From the NCBI GenBank assembly GCA_037447655.1, contig JBBHKE010002047.1:118958-182957 (forward strand): 64,000 bases of DNA. The letters run 5' to 3'. Within the stretch, counting starts at the first letter, position 1. Every line of letters starts with the position of its first letter. Of the stretch, positions 1-10,199 are shown in pieces. Origin of the DNA: Zygnema cylindricum. Lineage: Eukaryota > Streptophyta > Zygnematophyceae > Zygnematales > Zygnemataceae. The translations under genes and the position numbers were made by a program. The notes beneath the pieces were generated by a model. It was given only the letters and a program-made list of their open reading frames with translations, had not been told where the DNA came from and searched no databases.

Positions 1-520
1 ACCCTAGAACGGTTAGAAACTCATCTAGTTTTAGGTTCCACTTACGTGGAGCTTGCTTCAAACCATACAAGGATTTCAACAGCTTACAGACCAAACTTTC
101 TTTTTTAGTCTCTTCATACATTTGAGGTTGCTTTGTATAAATTACTTCCTCTAAATCTCCACACAAGAAAGCTGTCTTAACATCCATTTGATGTAGTTCC
201 ATATTCTCAATGGCCGCTAAGGATAACAAAATTCTTACAGTTGGAAACCGGACAACCGGAGAGAAAGTCTCTTTATAGTCAATTCCCTCCTTCTGACTAT
301 AGACTTTTGCAACAAGCCTAGCCTTATATCTTTCAATAGAGTTATCTGGATTCAACTTTACTTTAAAGACTAACTTACAGCCAATGGCTTTTCAGTGTGG
401 TGGAAGCTCCACAAGCTCCACAAGCTCCCAAGTTTGAGCCTCCATTATCGATCGCATTTCATCGTTAGCCGCGGTGATCCATTGATCTTTTTCCGGAGCT
501 GAAAAGGCTTCCTGTATTGT
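1..520 (-). pseudogene. A1 copia reverse transcriptase, partial
   Basis: This is the N-terminal half of a Ty1/copia reverse transcriptase that would copy the element RNA into DNA. On the minus strand I can read the RT landmarks: a QKEGID-type segment, LHQMDVKTAFL, EEVIYTKQP and YGLKQAPRKWN near the edge. The YVDD active-site box and RNase H would lie left of the window. It continues the A1 pol from higher coordinates. Several frame breaks separate it from the integrase part, so it is probably non-functional. Confidence 0.85.
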
Positions 521-529
521 GACCGGTTC

Positions 530-700
530 CATCATGCTGGCAGATAATAGAGCAGTTTCGCAACTTCACAATTTCTCAGCATCGCAACTTAGCAGCTTCG
601 CATCATCGCAGCTTTGCAGTTGCGCAGCCTCGCAATTTTCATTTAGATCCAACGTACCGACAGAAAATAGAGCAGCTTCGCACTTTCGCAGCTTGCTGCT
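530..700 (-). repeat. GCA/TTCGCA low-complexity spacer in A1 pol
   Basis: Degenerate short repeats of the type GCAACTT, GCAGCTTC and GCATCATCGCAG fill the linker between the integrase C-terminus and the RT of A1. In the integrase frame they encode Cys/Ala/Glu/Leu-rich repeats such as CEAAQLQSCDDAKLLSC. Ordinary copia linkers are variable but not repetitive, so this looks like replication slippage. A related GCAGT/GCAACT-rich run occurs in A2 near 9715-9810. Confidence 0.6.
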
Positions 701-1069
701 TTGCCTTCTTCCCCCCGGAAAATATGAGGCTGGAACTGTTGGATCCGTTGGCTGCCGCCGAGGAGGAGGTGGAGGAGGAGGAGGTTTCTCCACATGTGGA
801 CCAGCCAAAGGGTCCAAAGTGGGACAAGAAGAAATGAGAGGAACACTTTCAAAAATAACATATTCTTTGATTTTGGAATCTTTTTCAAAATTTGTCATAC
901 CAAAAGCATCTATCGATCGACTCTCTTCCTTAACTTTAATATTTCTCGCAGTCTGAAGAGTATTTCTATGAGTATTAAATACTCTATAACCTATGGATTC
1001 ATCATCATATCCTATAAAAATCGCGGGGACTGATTTTGGGCTAAGCTTAGAAATGGGGAGATTATCCAA
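566..1069 (-). pseudogene. A1 integrase C-terminal region and linker
   Basis: The start of this reading frame matches the conserved copia segment after the integrase core: KLSPKSVPAIFIGYDDESIGYRVFN followed by a short strand-rich stretch. The element's integrase would insert cDNA in the nucleus. After about residue 60 the frame becomes Pro-rich (a run of eight prolines near 770-790) and then enters the GCA-rich repeat spacer. It is out of frame with the integrase core upstream (1349-2434). Confidence 0.8.
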
Positions 1070-2434
1070 TATACAACATTTACTCCAAAAAACTCGGAAG
1101 TGACTAACATTGGGGTTTCTTCTAGTCCATACTTCATATGGTGTTTTTCCTTTAACTGTTGTAGTTTCTATTCTATTTCTAATATACGACGCACACGAGA
1201 AAGCCTCACCCTAGAATTTGAAATCTATTCCATTATCTAGCAACATAGATTTTGCACTTTCCGTTAGAGTCTTGTTGAGTCTTTATGATACTCCATTCTG
1301 CTCCGGAGTATAAGGAACAGTAAATTGTCGAGATATCCTATTTTTTTTTTAGTAGTTAGAGAATGCATGAGAAGTATATTCCCCTCCGTTGTCGGACTGA
1401 AGAGAAAGGATCGGTTTCCCATGAAGCTTTTCTGCCCATACCCTAAAATGTTTGAAGTGAGTGGGCACTTCACTCTTTTGTTTCATAAAATATACCTTGT
1501 TGAATCTTGAGAAATCATCCGTAAAAGTAACCAAAAACCGGCTGCCACTGAGTGTGGGAACTTTTGATGGTCCCCACACATCCGAATGAATAATTTGCAA
1601 CAAATATGTGGCCCGGTTATTTGCTGTTTCAGGTAGAGGCAACTTATAAAGCTTTCCCAAGACACATCCATCACATACATGAGAATCTTGTTGTCGTAGT
1701 TTAATACCATCTATCATATTTTGTTTTACCATATTATTAAGCCTTTCTTGATGAACATGACCGAGCCTTTGATGCCACAAAATATTTTCCGGAAGGACAC
1801 TGGAGTATGCAAAGTCAATTTCATTAGCCAAGTCCATCGGGTACTGCAAGTTTGGGCCTCTTCTTCCTACCAAAGCTACTCTCCCATCTTTGCTTACTAC
1901 CTTTTTCCCATTATTTTGTAAAATTTCAAAACCTTTCATTTCCGCCACTGAAATGGAAAAAAGATTTTTTGTAAACTCTGGAATATAGAGAACATCATGT
2001 AAGGTTCGTTTTACAACTTGACCATTGATTTCACACGCTAACTCCACGCTTCCTTCTGCTGTAGCCTCAACACCGCTGTCATCCGCATAATAAATTTGAC
2101 TAGTTGGAATTGGAGTGAGTGTCTTGAAGTAAGCCCGCTTGCCACACATGTGGGAGGAGCATCTGCAGTCCATAATCCACCCGTTCTCCTGAGGTCCTTC
2201 CATGAGATCGTTTGTAAGAGCAAAGAACTCATCATCATCCGATTGCGGAAATTTGACCACGTCTTCCTTTTCATCAAGACGTTCGTCTTGTGGCGGCTCG
2301 TCAAATGCAAGGAATGTCGCATTTTTAACTGGCAGTTTTGGTGCCGACCCTTTTGATGGTGAATCCGCTGACCACACCCTCCACCCCGCACGATAAATTC
2401 TTGTTTCACACGCTTTTATAAATGCCGAATACAA
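1070..2434 (-). pseudogene. A1 protease and integrase core
   Basis: The frame at 2434-1349 carries the end of the Gag knuckle region, the retropepsin region (WIMDCRCSSHM, then IYYADDSG and LYIPEFTKNLFS), the integrase zinc site (LWHQRLGH...CDGC) and two catalytic Asp positions (HSDVWGP and SDNGGEY). The protease catalytic D-S/T-G triad has become D-C-R, so the protease should be dead. The frame breaks just after the second catalytic Asp. Remnants continue to about 1070, including a YHK-rich piece at 1264-1473. No ATG opens this frame, so it was a gag-pol continuation. Confidence 0.88.
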
Positions 2435-2439
2435 CCGGA

Positions 2440-3189
2440 ATACATGACCTTGACCAAAGCAATAGACACACCTATCATATTGCCTATAATTAGGATTAGG
2501 GGTAAAGTTTCTATTTCCAAAAAATCCCGTAGGCTTATATGTTTGTGTATTCTAAGCTACCACTAACTGTCCACCATTTAAGGCTATCTGAGTGGCCTTT
2601 TTGTCTAAAATATAAGCTTGAGCTACAGTTATATTCCATTTACTATTCTCTAACCTTTTTAACTACTCTGCTACTCCTTTATATTCAGTAGGTAGACCTC
2701 TCATTACAATCATAGCTTGATGATAAGGAGGAAAAATCCCCCGGAACATGCATTTTCCGATAATACAAGCTTCAAGCCATTACAATATGAGTTCATGTCA
2801 CCCCCAGTATACTTATAGTCCGAAATTTTTCCAGCAGTTAGAACCTCATTCTGCTCACTAGCTAGGACATAAGATTCACTCAGAGCCGTCCATATTTCAA
2901 ATGCCGTAGAGATATTGATATATGTCATGTTTAGATCTTTTGACAAAAGTAACTTCAGAACATGCAATGCATCCTCATTTTTCTTTCCAAAATCCGGATC
3001 CGTATCCGGAAGAATACCGGAAATCACATCATATAATTTCACTTGTTTCAGGTAAGACTTAGTCAAATCCGCCCAATAAAGATACTTCTGCCCATTAAAC
3101 ACCGGGATCTGTGAGGGAGGGCCCGTGAACTGTTGATTTGAGGCAGCTGGTGCCACTGAAAAAGATGAAGAAGCACCGGCAGTTGCCAT
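2440..3189 (-). pseudogene. A1 gag
   Basis: Copia Gag, the nucleocapsid protein that packages element RNA. It begins MATAGASSSF, then GPPSQIPVFNGQKYLYWADLTKSYL, the usual copia Gag N-terminus. I prefer the ATG ending at 3189 over the one at 3198 because sister copies also start with M-A/M-S at this place in the LTR. The start lies 59 bases inside the LTR and the frame reads through the primer site. The knuckle near 2430-2475 reads CVYCFGQGHVFRLY, where the last Cys has become Tyr. The frame is interrupted around 2710. Confidence 0.85.
3119..3130 (-). promoter_or_regulatory. A1 primer-binding site (degenerate half-tRNA type)
   Basis: On the minus strand GTTCACGGGCCC directly follows the LTR end (AATCAACA). 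It is a decayed version of the GGTTATGGGCCC site seen in A2, B1, B4 and C1. That site is complementary to the anticodon arm of initiator tRNA-Met. Confidence 0.6.
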
Positions 3190-4114
3190 GACAATCAATT
3201 ATGCAAAGAGGAAACTCTCACGAAATCCCACAAAAGACCGACTTCACAATGAAGCCCCAAGCAGAAAAGACACACCCTAGGTTTGCGAGTTTGCCACAAT
3301 AGGAATACACACCAAAGAAACCACATGCAGAATTTCACAAGGTTCTGCCAAAAGATCACAATGATCTTACAATTCAAAACACCCAAAAATTGCTTCGTTG
3401 TTTTCATACAATTAATCCTACCTTCCTAAAATAATCTAAGTCCTACATAAACAAGTGAACCTGCAGCTGATCACGTCGTACCACAATTACCGTGGTCAAT
3501 CAGTACACTAATTTTCATCAAGCAAAACCCCGCCGTCAAGCGTACACAAATATTTACAACAATCTGCGAGCAGACAACCGCTAAATTGAAATAGTACGCG
3601 GTCAAAAAAGTTTGTCTGCTGAAATAACGGCGCAGTCAATATTTCTCTTTCAAAATGACGGCGGACTCCATCCGCCGTCTGTGTATTCTTTCATCATCGA
3701 CGATGAACCTCCACGTGTAACTTAGGTCCCCAAATGAAACTGTACTTCTTCGTCCGGAGCAACTAATCTTGACTTCCTCATGGACTGACACGTGTGCCTG
3801 AAGTGCACCGAACCTGTGTACTCCCTTTAAGAATTACATCCAACACAAAATCATATCCCTGAGAATTCATCGTGCAGACAAAATCTGACTAAGTCTGAAA
3901 CATCTTTCTTGCGCAGGCTGCTATGGTTGCTATGATTGCTATGATCTGTCACCGTAGCTGTGATGTTAGAGCAGCGCAGCTGCGATCAGCGCAGCATGGC
4001 AGCATAGCAACAAAGTGTAGAGTGCTCCAGGTTTCCAGCTGCGATGTCAGGCTTAGCGCAACATGGCAGCATAGCAACAAGATATAGATATGACTGAAGG
4101 TTTCAAAAACAACT
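3131..4114 (-). repeat. A1 5' LTR (family A)
   Basis: Read on the minus strand this matches the A2 LTRs. It has the start GTTGTTTTTGAAACC, the repeated GCTGCCATG(C/T)TGCGCT blocks near 3980-4080, the GGGGCTTCATTGTGAAGT block near 3245-3275, and the end AATCAACA. It is about 980 bp against about 1060 bp in A2 and is clearly diverged. The upper boundary is uncertain by a few bases. It sits directly next to a D-type LTR fragment, which suggests insertion into that older LTR. Confidence 0.75.
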
Positions 4115-4538
4115 AGTCGTGCAGTACGTTTTGTACTTCTCTGGTCTCGCGAAGTTTTGGTTTTGACGACCAGGTTCATTTGTCGATTGGAGTGTACGCT
4201 TTGTAGTCGTCTAGTATGTAAGATTTGTTTTGTCTTTATATGGTTTTGTGTGTACATTTGATTAGTACCTTAGTACTTTGTTGATTGGTGTAGACGCAAT
4301 CTGATTGGTTATCGCTTTGTGCGCACTTTAAGTTTGGTTTGGTTTTATAGTTTGATGTAGTGACGTTACGGTTGAAGTACTATTTACTGCAGCTTAGAGG
4401 GAGTGGGGAACTTAATATTTTTATGGCAGAAAATGTTCATGGAATATATTGGCTTTCGTGGACAACTCTCTTTCGTGTGATTTTATTTTGTATGCTTTCG
4501 CTGGTATCTTGCACTTTGATATTGTCTTAGATCCTTCA
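4115..4538 (+). repeat. D2-type LTR fragment (3' part)
   Basis: This aligns by eye with the reverse complement of 46490-46800. Shared blocks include TTAGTACTTTG, GTGTAGACGCAATCTGATT, GGTTTGGTTTTATAGTTTGA, GAATATATTGGC and the ending GATCCTTCA against GATCTCATCA. No primer site follows the end, so this is a solo or truncated LTR. A1 probably inserted in or beside it. Confidence 0.65.
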
Positions 4539-4968
4539 CTTTTTTCTTTATCCAGTTAGAACTATGTGAGCTCTCTAGTGCATTTTATGTTGGAGGAAAA
4601 ATCAAAATCGTAGTTCAAATTCTTGACAATTGTTGGGAATCGGTTTTTTTCATCGAGTGTATTGAATTAGAGGTACAAAAAAATTATCGATAATGAAGTT
4701 CGTGAAAGCGCTTCTCTCTCTCTCCCTCTCCCACTAACGGGTATATCTCACAATTCTTGCAATGAAAAAAGGCAAGAAAGGTATCAAATGAAAGATCTCT
4801 ACAAAATATTTATGTTGGCTATCTCTGAGCTTATTTTGATGGCAAGTAGAGTGAGAAAGGACGATAAAACAAAATCGGTAAACCATGGCGGAATGTTTTA
4901 GATTCAGTGACGTCGACGTTATCATTAGTGAACGTGAAGTCAAAATGTCACAAACCCTAAACATCTAC
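4539..4968. other. Unassigned AT-rich spacer
   Basis: No convincing coding frame, RNA gene or repeat family is recognisable. A short CT-rich run lies at 4713-4733. Confidence 0.5.
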
Positions 4969-6180
4969 AGTGTCACAAGTAGCTAGACGTCTACAAACGT
5001 CGCTATTTTGTAAACGTCACCAATTGTCGCGAGTTTTGTAGTTGTCTACAAATCTCACAAATTACACCCACGTCTACATCCGTCATTATCTAAAGTAATG
5101 ATTTGATTTTTTTACATACGAATGTTGTAAAAGTAGTACGGAGAATCATTGCTAAAAACAAAGTTACAAAACTAAAGTTTCAGTTATATGGGAAAGTGCC
5201 CTTACCTGCATAATTGAAATTAAATCGTCCAAGCGTTACATTGAACTTAGACGCAAAGTGAAACGAAACCTCTTTAAACTAAAGTACTATAAGACTTGTA
5301 CGGAAATATTAAAATGTCAAAACGAAATAAACTTTGTACACTATAATAAAACGAATTGGCGTAAAAATATCAATTGAAATTAAATGAAAAAAATGTGCAT
5401 CGTCACGCGCGACGAAATCGAGCCACACTATCTACGAATCAACATTCTTACATTGACAGCAAAATTTCGTATCGTGGGTTATAATTTTCCGTACAAACTG
5501 ACAATAGTTTAGTTTAGTTTAAACGTCCGCAAGCCCGGCAAAACTTTAAGCCGTTGAAACAATATTTTGAATTCAAAGTTGTCCAACCGATTGATCGTCA
5601 AATTTGTACTCATCGGTACTTTATTTGTACCAATATGTACTTCAAACGTACAATTTTTGACAAAATGACGTAAGTGACTTTGTGCAACCAAAACAGTCAC
5701 TTTCATGATCAATTCCCAACTTTAATAACTTTATACTATTGAACATTCAAAACGCTACAGTTATTTTCCTTCATTTTCCCATAGTTTTCTTGTAATCCGT
5801 ACAAATAAAAAATGTACGGACTTTCATTCTGAACAGGATATAAGGATTTTTTTGTTTCAGTTTTACTAATGGTTTGTACTTTAGCTCTGACGACGCTGCC
5901 CGAATTTAAAAAAAAAAACTTCCGGTCGCTGACACGGGTGAATGTACATAACATGAACGTTTAGTAAGCGGTATGTCTAGTTGTCTACAATGTGATAGAA
6001 AAAAATGTGACGTTAGAAGAAGCTACAAAAATTAACGTGAAACATCACAAGCGGTTACAAAAATTAACGTGCGTCATCACAGATTGTAGACGTTGACAGC
6101 CGACACGGGCATTGTTGACGTATACAATCGTCACACCCTTCAGTGACAATTTCGTTGTAACATTTGGGACACTTGAAAAC
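4969..6180. mobile_element. Candidate non-autonomous DNA transposon with subterminal repeats
   Basis: The two ends (about 4969-5095 and 5975-6180) share, in opposite orientation, dense copies of short motifs: ACGTCTACA / TGTAGACGT, ACGTCAC, TTGTAGNTGTCTACAA and GTGTC(A/C)CAA at the extreme ends. Such subterminal motif clusters are typical of CACTA or Mutator-like elements. The middle (5100-5960) is AT-rich with no coding frame that I recognise. Neither a clean target duplication nor an exact terminal repeat is visible, so the class is uncertain. Confidence 0.3.
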
Positions 6181-6359
6181 CCTGTACGAAGAATCTACGC
6201 TAAAATATAAAGTATGTTCGCTAAGTTTTAAGTATATGGAGACATACCGTACGCTTACTGTCGTGTGTTAAAATCAAAAGCATAGTTCAAAAGTAGGACT
6301 TTTGTAGGCGCCTTTATCGTAAGTTGTGTTATGGGCTTTTCATGTGATATTCTTAAATC

Positions 6360-7066
6360 GCTACTTAGAAATCAATGGTTATTTTATTATTTTCTAGGTC
6401 TAAATTCGAATATAGAAAGAAGCCAAGGCAGTTTGCCTCTAACTTCTCTCTCCAACTCCCACACTTGTTGCAGTCACTGAGAAGTTGGAGAGGAAGCTAG
6501 AGCCATGGCTACCTAGGCTATCCAGAGGTTTACGAGAAATAGATTAGTTGATTTACAGATAGGTAGGTTTATTTACTAAAAAGAGTATGTCGGATCCAGG
6601 ATTTGATCGTGGTACCTGCCGACCGTCAACACTGGTATCCGGTAGCCTTAACCATTAAGTCTAGAAGATACGATACATACAATTGGGTTTGATATTAATT
6701 TAAATGTTAACACGTAGGAAAATTCATTTAACTGCGGATGTTTAGGATTACCTAAATCCAGTTATGTAAACGTACGAATTTCGGTATGGATAAAAAAAAA
6801 CAAGTACCGCGCATTTTGTTTTTTTTACGAAACAAATACCGCATAAGCATTTATGACGGCTTTGATTCAAATCTGCATTCAATCAGACGGCCGAAAAGAA
6901 AGCCGAGATCGCGGAAGAGATTCTCGGCGGTTTGTGGTCATCGCCACATCGGATGACAAGTGGCACGATTACGTTGGATCGCGACATCTCCAAGGATTAC
7001 GGGACCAAATCTGGATATGACATGTGTCAACATTTAGGCCATGTCGTACAATATCCGTACATAAAG
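6360..7066 (+). repeat. B1 5' LTR, first part (family B)
   Basis: This matches family B LTRs from their start (TTAGAAATCAATGGTTATTTT, compare TGTAGAAATTAATGG) through CTAGAGCCATGGCTACCTAGGC, the tRNA-like GGTACCTGCC block, two copies of a GCGC-GTATT-type motif and GGCCATGTCGTACAATATCCG. It is cut at 7066 by element A2 and resumes at 11266. The exact first base is uncertain. Confidence 0.8.
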
Positions 7067-8128
7067 TGTTGGTTTTTGGAAACCTTTAGTCCTCTCTATA
7101 TCACATTGCTATGCTGCCATGCTGCGCTGGTCACACCGCAGAAATAACAGCATGTATGAAAAAGATATTGTGCTGCCATGCTGCGCTGGTCACATCGCAG
7201 CCATAGCAGCTTGCGTACTAAGTACTATAAGTATTGAACGTACAGAATTGGACTTCAAGTGACGCGAAGAAACATAGACGAAGGTGTTGAATGTGTTGGA
7301 GAAATGGACGGCGGATCGCGAAGCGATCTGATGAATAACATTCGAAATGATTTAAATTGTACGTCGGCCGTACGAAACATAATGCGGCGGTCAACATGTG
7401 ATGAATTGGACGACACCGGAGCTACGGACGGCAGCGCCGTCAGTTTGGTGAGGGACGCGAAATCGCGTCCATCACATGATATTTATTTTGGACGGTCCTG
7501 ATTTGTTTGACGGAATTCGTACGACGTGTAAATATTTAACAATGTTTTGTCCTGTGTATTTAATTATTTGTGTAGATTTTAGGTACACTCACATTAATAG
7601 AGGTAGTTTATTGATTACGTACGGCTGGTATGCCTCCATACAGCTAGTAGTAAGCTGTAGTGTATATTTGTAGGACTTAGTCATTTCTAGACTTAGGAAC
7701 CTTTTGGACAGAAACTGTTTTTGCTCCTTTTTGGGAATTTCATCTGAAAATTGCTCTCAGTTTTATTGGCAGAATTATCTGAAATTTTGCATGTGTGTTC
7801 CTCCTTGTGTTGGAAATATTGTGGCAAATTTGCAGACCTATTGTGTGTCTGATTTGCTTGGGGCTTCATTGTGAAGTTGGTCAGATTTATCAAAGTTCTG
7901 GCAGGCTGTTTTTCTGCAACTTTGACTGAGTGTTGTGACTATTCGGTTTGGTATTATTATATGAAATTTGGTGGGAATACTTAGTGGACTACAAAATATC
8001 TTTTTGAGTAGTTTCAGCTTGGTTTGGTTATTCTGTAGAATTCTGAGTGGAATCAAAGGAGGCTGTTTCGGGGTAGTCTGTGGTGCTTCCGAGGGTAAAT
8101 CCATGGCTGAAAAGGGCTATGAACAACA
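7067..8128 (+). repeat. A2 5' LTR (family A)
   Basis: A 1062-bp LTR starting TGTTGGTTTTTGG and ending GAACAACA, almost the same as 10200-11260. It is flanked by TAAAG (7062-7066) against TAAAA after the 3' LTR, a 4-of-5 target duplication. It holds duplicated GCTGCCATGCTGCGCTGGTCACA blocks (7109, 7169), a perfect palindrome GGACGCGA-AA-TCGCGTCC (7453-7470) and the gag start codon at 8103. Confidence 0.92.
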
Positions 8129-9536
8129 GGTTATGGGCCCACGCCCATGGCTACCCATTTTGGATGAATAAACCCTGCCCATATTTGATGGTTCTAAATT
8201 TTACTATTGGAGGAGTATGATGGAGAGCTACTTTAAGTCGAGGAAGTTAATGGATGTGGTGGACTAGACATGTGTTGAATCATCGGTTAGATGGGAGGAG
8301 AAGAACAATGAGTGTATGCTGATTATCAAGCTATCTTTGAATGAGGAATGTGTATTGACTTACCTTGGTCTGGAAAGTGCAGCTGAGTTATGGAAGTGCT
8401 TAGAATGTGGATATCAAAAGACTTCCGTGTATCACTAGATGAGTAGTGTCATAAAAATAGTTGAGTATAAGTATGATGGAGGTAGTATGATGAATTACTG
8501 TATTGGGTTACAAATATTGTTGGTAGTAAATGAGATTGCAGGTGGAAACTTACAAATGCTCAAAAGGCTTTTTCTGTTAATGAAAGGATTACCTAAAGAA
8601 TATAGGTGTGCTTTAGATAGATTAAAACAGGTTGATAAAAATGATTGGAACTTACAATTAGCAATCAGGTGTGTTTTAGAAGAAGAGGCCAATAATGAGG
8701 CTCTAAAGATTAGGGGGAATTTTCAAGGTGTAAGATCACAGTTTCAAAGAAATAAGAATAGTTGTAAGGTAGAAAATTGTTTTTATTGTAATGATGTAGG
8801 ACATACTTTCAGGGTATGTCCTCTATATAAAAGTGCATGTGTCACAGAAAATTTCAGAGAAGGGTGGGACAACAACCGAGTTCAGCCCCCTATACAAAGG
8901 CAACAGAATGCATTTACTAACCCGAGGAAATATTGTGAAGATAGAAGGGTTACACCTTCTTTCGAGAAATTTGTTTATTTGCCGACCGTCATTTTTGGAA
9001 ATATGGAGAACGAGGACAGAGGGGGAAAAATAATTGTCACCGAAAATGGTGTGGAGGAAAAGGAGACAGAAAAGGACGCGGTTTTTGAAACTTTTTCCAG
9101 TGACAGATTGGTGAGTGAAAAATGCTTACAAGAGGGAGAGTTAACTGAAGTAAAAGGAGTGGGAGGAAAAGATGGGGAAGTGATAGTGGAACAGAAAAAT
9201 AATATGGATGTGGAATTTAATGACCTTAGAGAAGATGAGAGGAAAAATGTTCAGATTATTGGGGTAAGAGAGGGAGTTTGTAATTTTGGAAAACGAAATA
9301 AAACTGCAAAAATTGGAAAAATAGGAAAAGAAACCCGGAAGAAGAGATTAGTGAAGAAAAAGGCAGGAATTAGAATTCATGACATTAAAAGGGTAGAAAA
9401 CGGTGAGAAAGATGTAAACTTACATAAAACACAAAAAATCATTAAGAAAACAAAGAAAACAGGCAGGACTCAAAGGATCACTAGTAGAAGAAAACATGTT
9501 CCGAAAGTGGTTAAAAGAAGATGGCGTGAAAAGTAA
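8103..9536 (+). pseudogene. A2 gag with basic C-terminal extension
   Basis: Copia Gag reading from an ATG 26 bases inside the LTR through the primer site (MAEKGYEQQVMGPRPW). Three in-frame stops interrupt the N-terminal part (8169, about 8265, 8436). From 8439 the frame stays open for 365 codons. Residues 1-115 of that part are Gag with an intact CCHC knuckle (CFYCNDVGHTFRVC, 8778-8819). The remainder, about 230 residues, is unlike any copia protease or integrase: first acidic and mixed, then very Lys/Arg-rich near the C-terminus (KKTKKTGRTQR, RRKHVPKVVKRRWREK), resembling a nuclear-localisation or nucleic-acid-binding tail. I do not recognise this domain. Confidence 0.75.
8129..8141 (+). promoter_or_regulatory. 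A2 primer-binding site, half-tRNA(iMet) type
   Basis: GGTTATGGGCCCA abuts the LTR end GAACAACA. It is complementary to the anticodon stem-loop of eukaryotic initiator tRNA-Met (GGGCCCAUAACCC), the arrangement known for Drosophila copia and yeast Ty5. It is also translated within gag as Val-Met-Gly-Pro. Confidence 0.85.
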
Positions 9537-10199
9537 GTTTACGGAGGTGATTTCCTTTAAAATTCAGTAAAATATGTAAAATTTCGAATTTTGCATTTTG
9601 TTTTTTTTTAAATTAGTTGAAAAGAAAGTTTAATTTTTGAAGACTCAAGAAGAGGCAACGGTAGCAATGGTTTTTGGAGAGGACATATTTTTGGAAGAAA
9701 TGGCAGAGGGAAGCTAGAGCAGTAACACAGCTGGAGCAGTAACGCAACTGGAGCAGTGGTGAATCGGCAAAAGCAGTTCGCATCGCAACGCAGCGCAGCG
9801 GAAGCAGTGGTGACGTTTGAACGAAAGGGAAAAATGGGGGAAATTTGCACGTACAGAAAGGTACAGTTATTTTTAACACGCGACATATTTCATTTCGGAT
9901 GCACGAAACTAAATTTTCGGGGGAGTGTTGTTTTGAAAAGTTAGTTTCGTGAGGGCGTGTCGTTTCGTGCGTACAAAATGTTTCGTGGGTACAGTATAAG
10001 ATTCTAATGCTATCATGATTTACTGTGGAGGTTTGAATGGATCTGCGAATTGGGGGAGTAATGGTACTAATTGCTTGGGATGTACGAAATTAGTTGAAGC
10101 AGTGTTAACGTTAGCGGAAGCAATGGTACCGGTTGAACAAAAGGGGAGAAGGGAAGAATGTGGACTTAGTGGCTGAGAGAGTCTAAAGGTTTGGGGGAG
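9537..10199 (+). other. A2 non-coding tail and polypurine tract
   Basis: This follows the gag stop and carries no pol motif. It contains AGCAGTAAC(A/G)CA-(A/G)CTGG repeats (9715-9760) and further GCAGTGGTGA runs. The sequence AAAGGTTTGGGGGAG at 10185-10199 directly precedes the 3' LTR and is the plus-strand priming polypurine tract. Confidence 0.7.

Noticed and set aside
7259-7501. Conserved 80-codon frame in both A2 LTRs (also 10391-10633)
   Set aside because: The frame begins at GTG. The first ATG (7304, 10436) leaves 65 codons. It is shared because the LTRs are copies of one sequence, so openness in both is not independent evidence.
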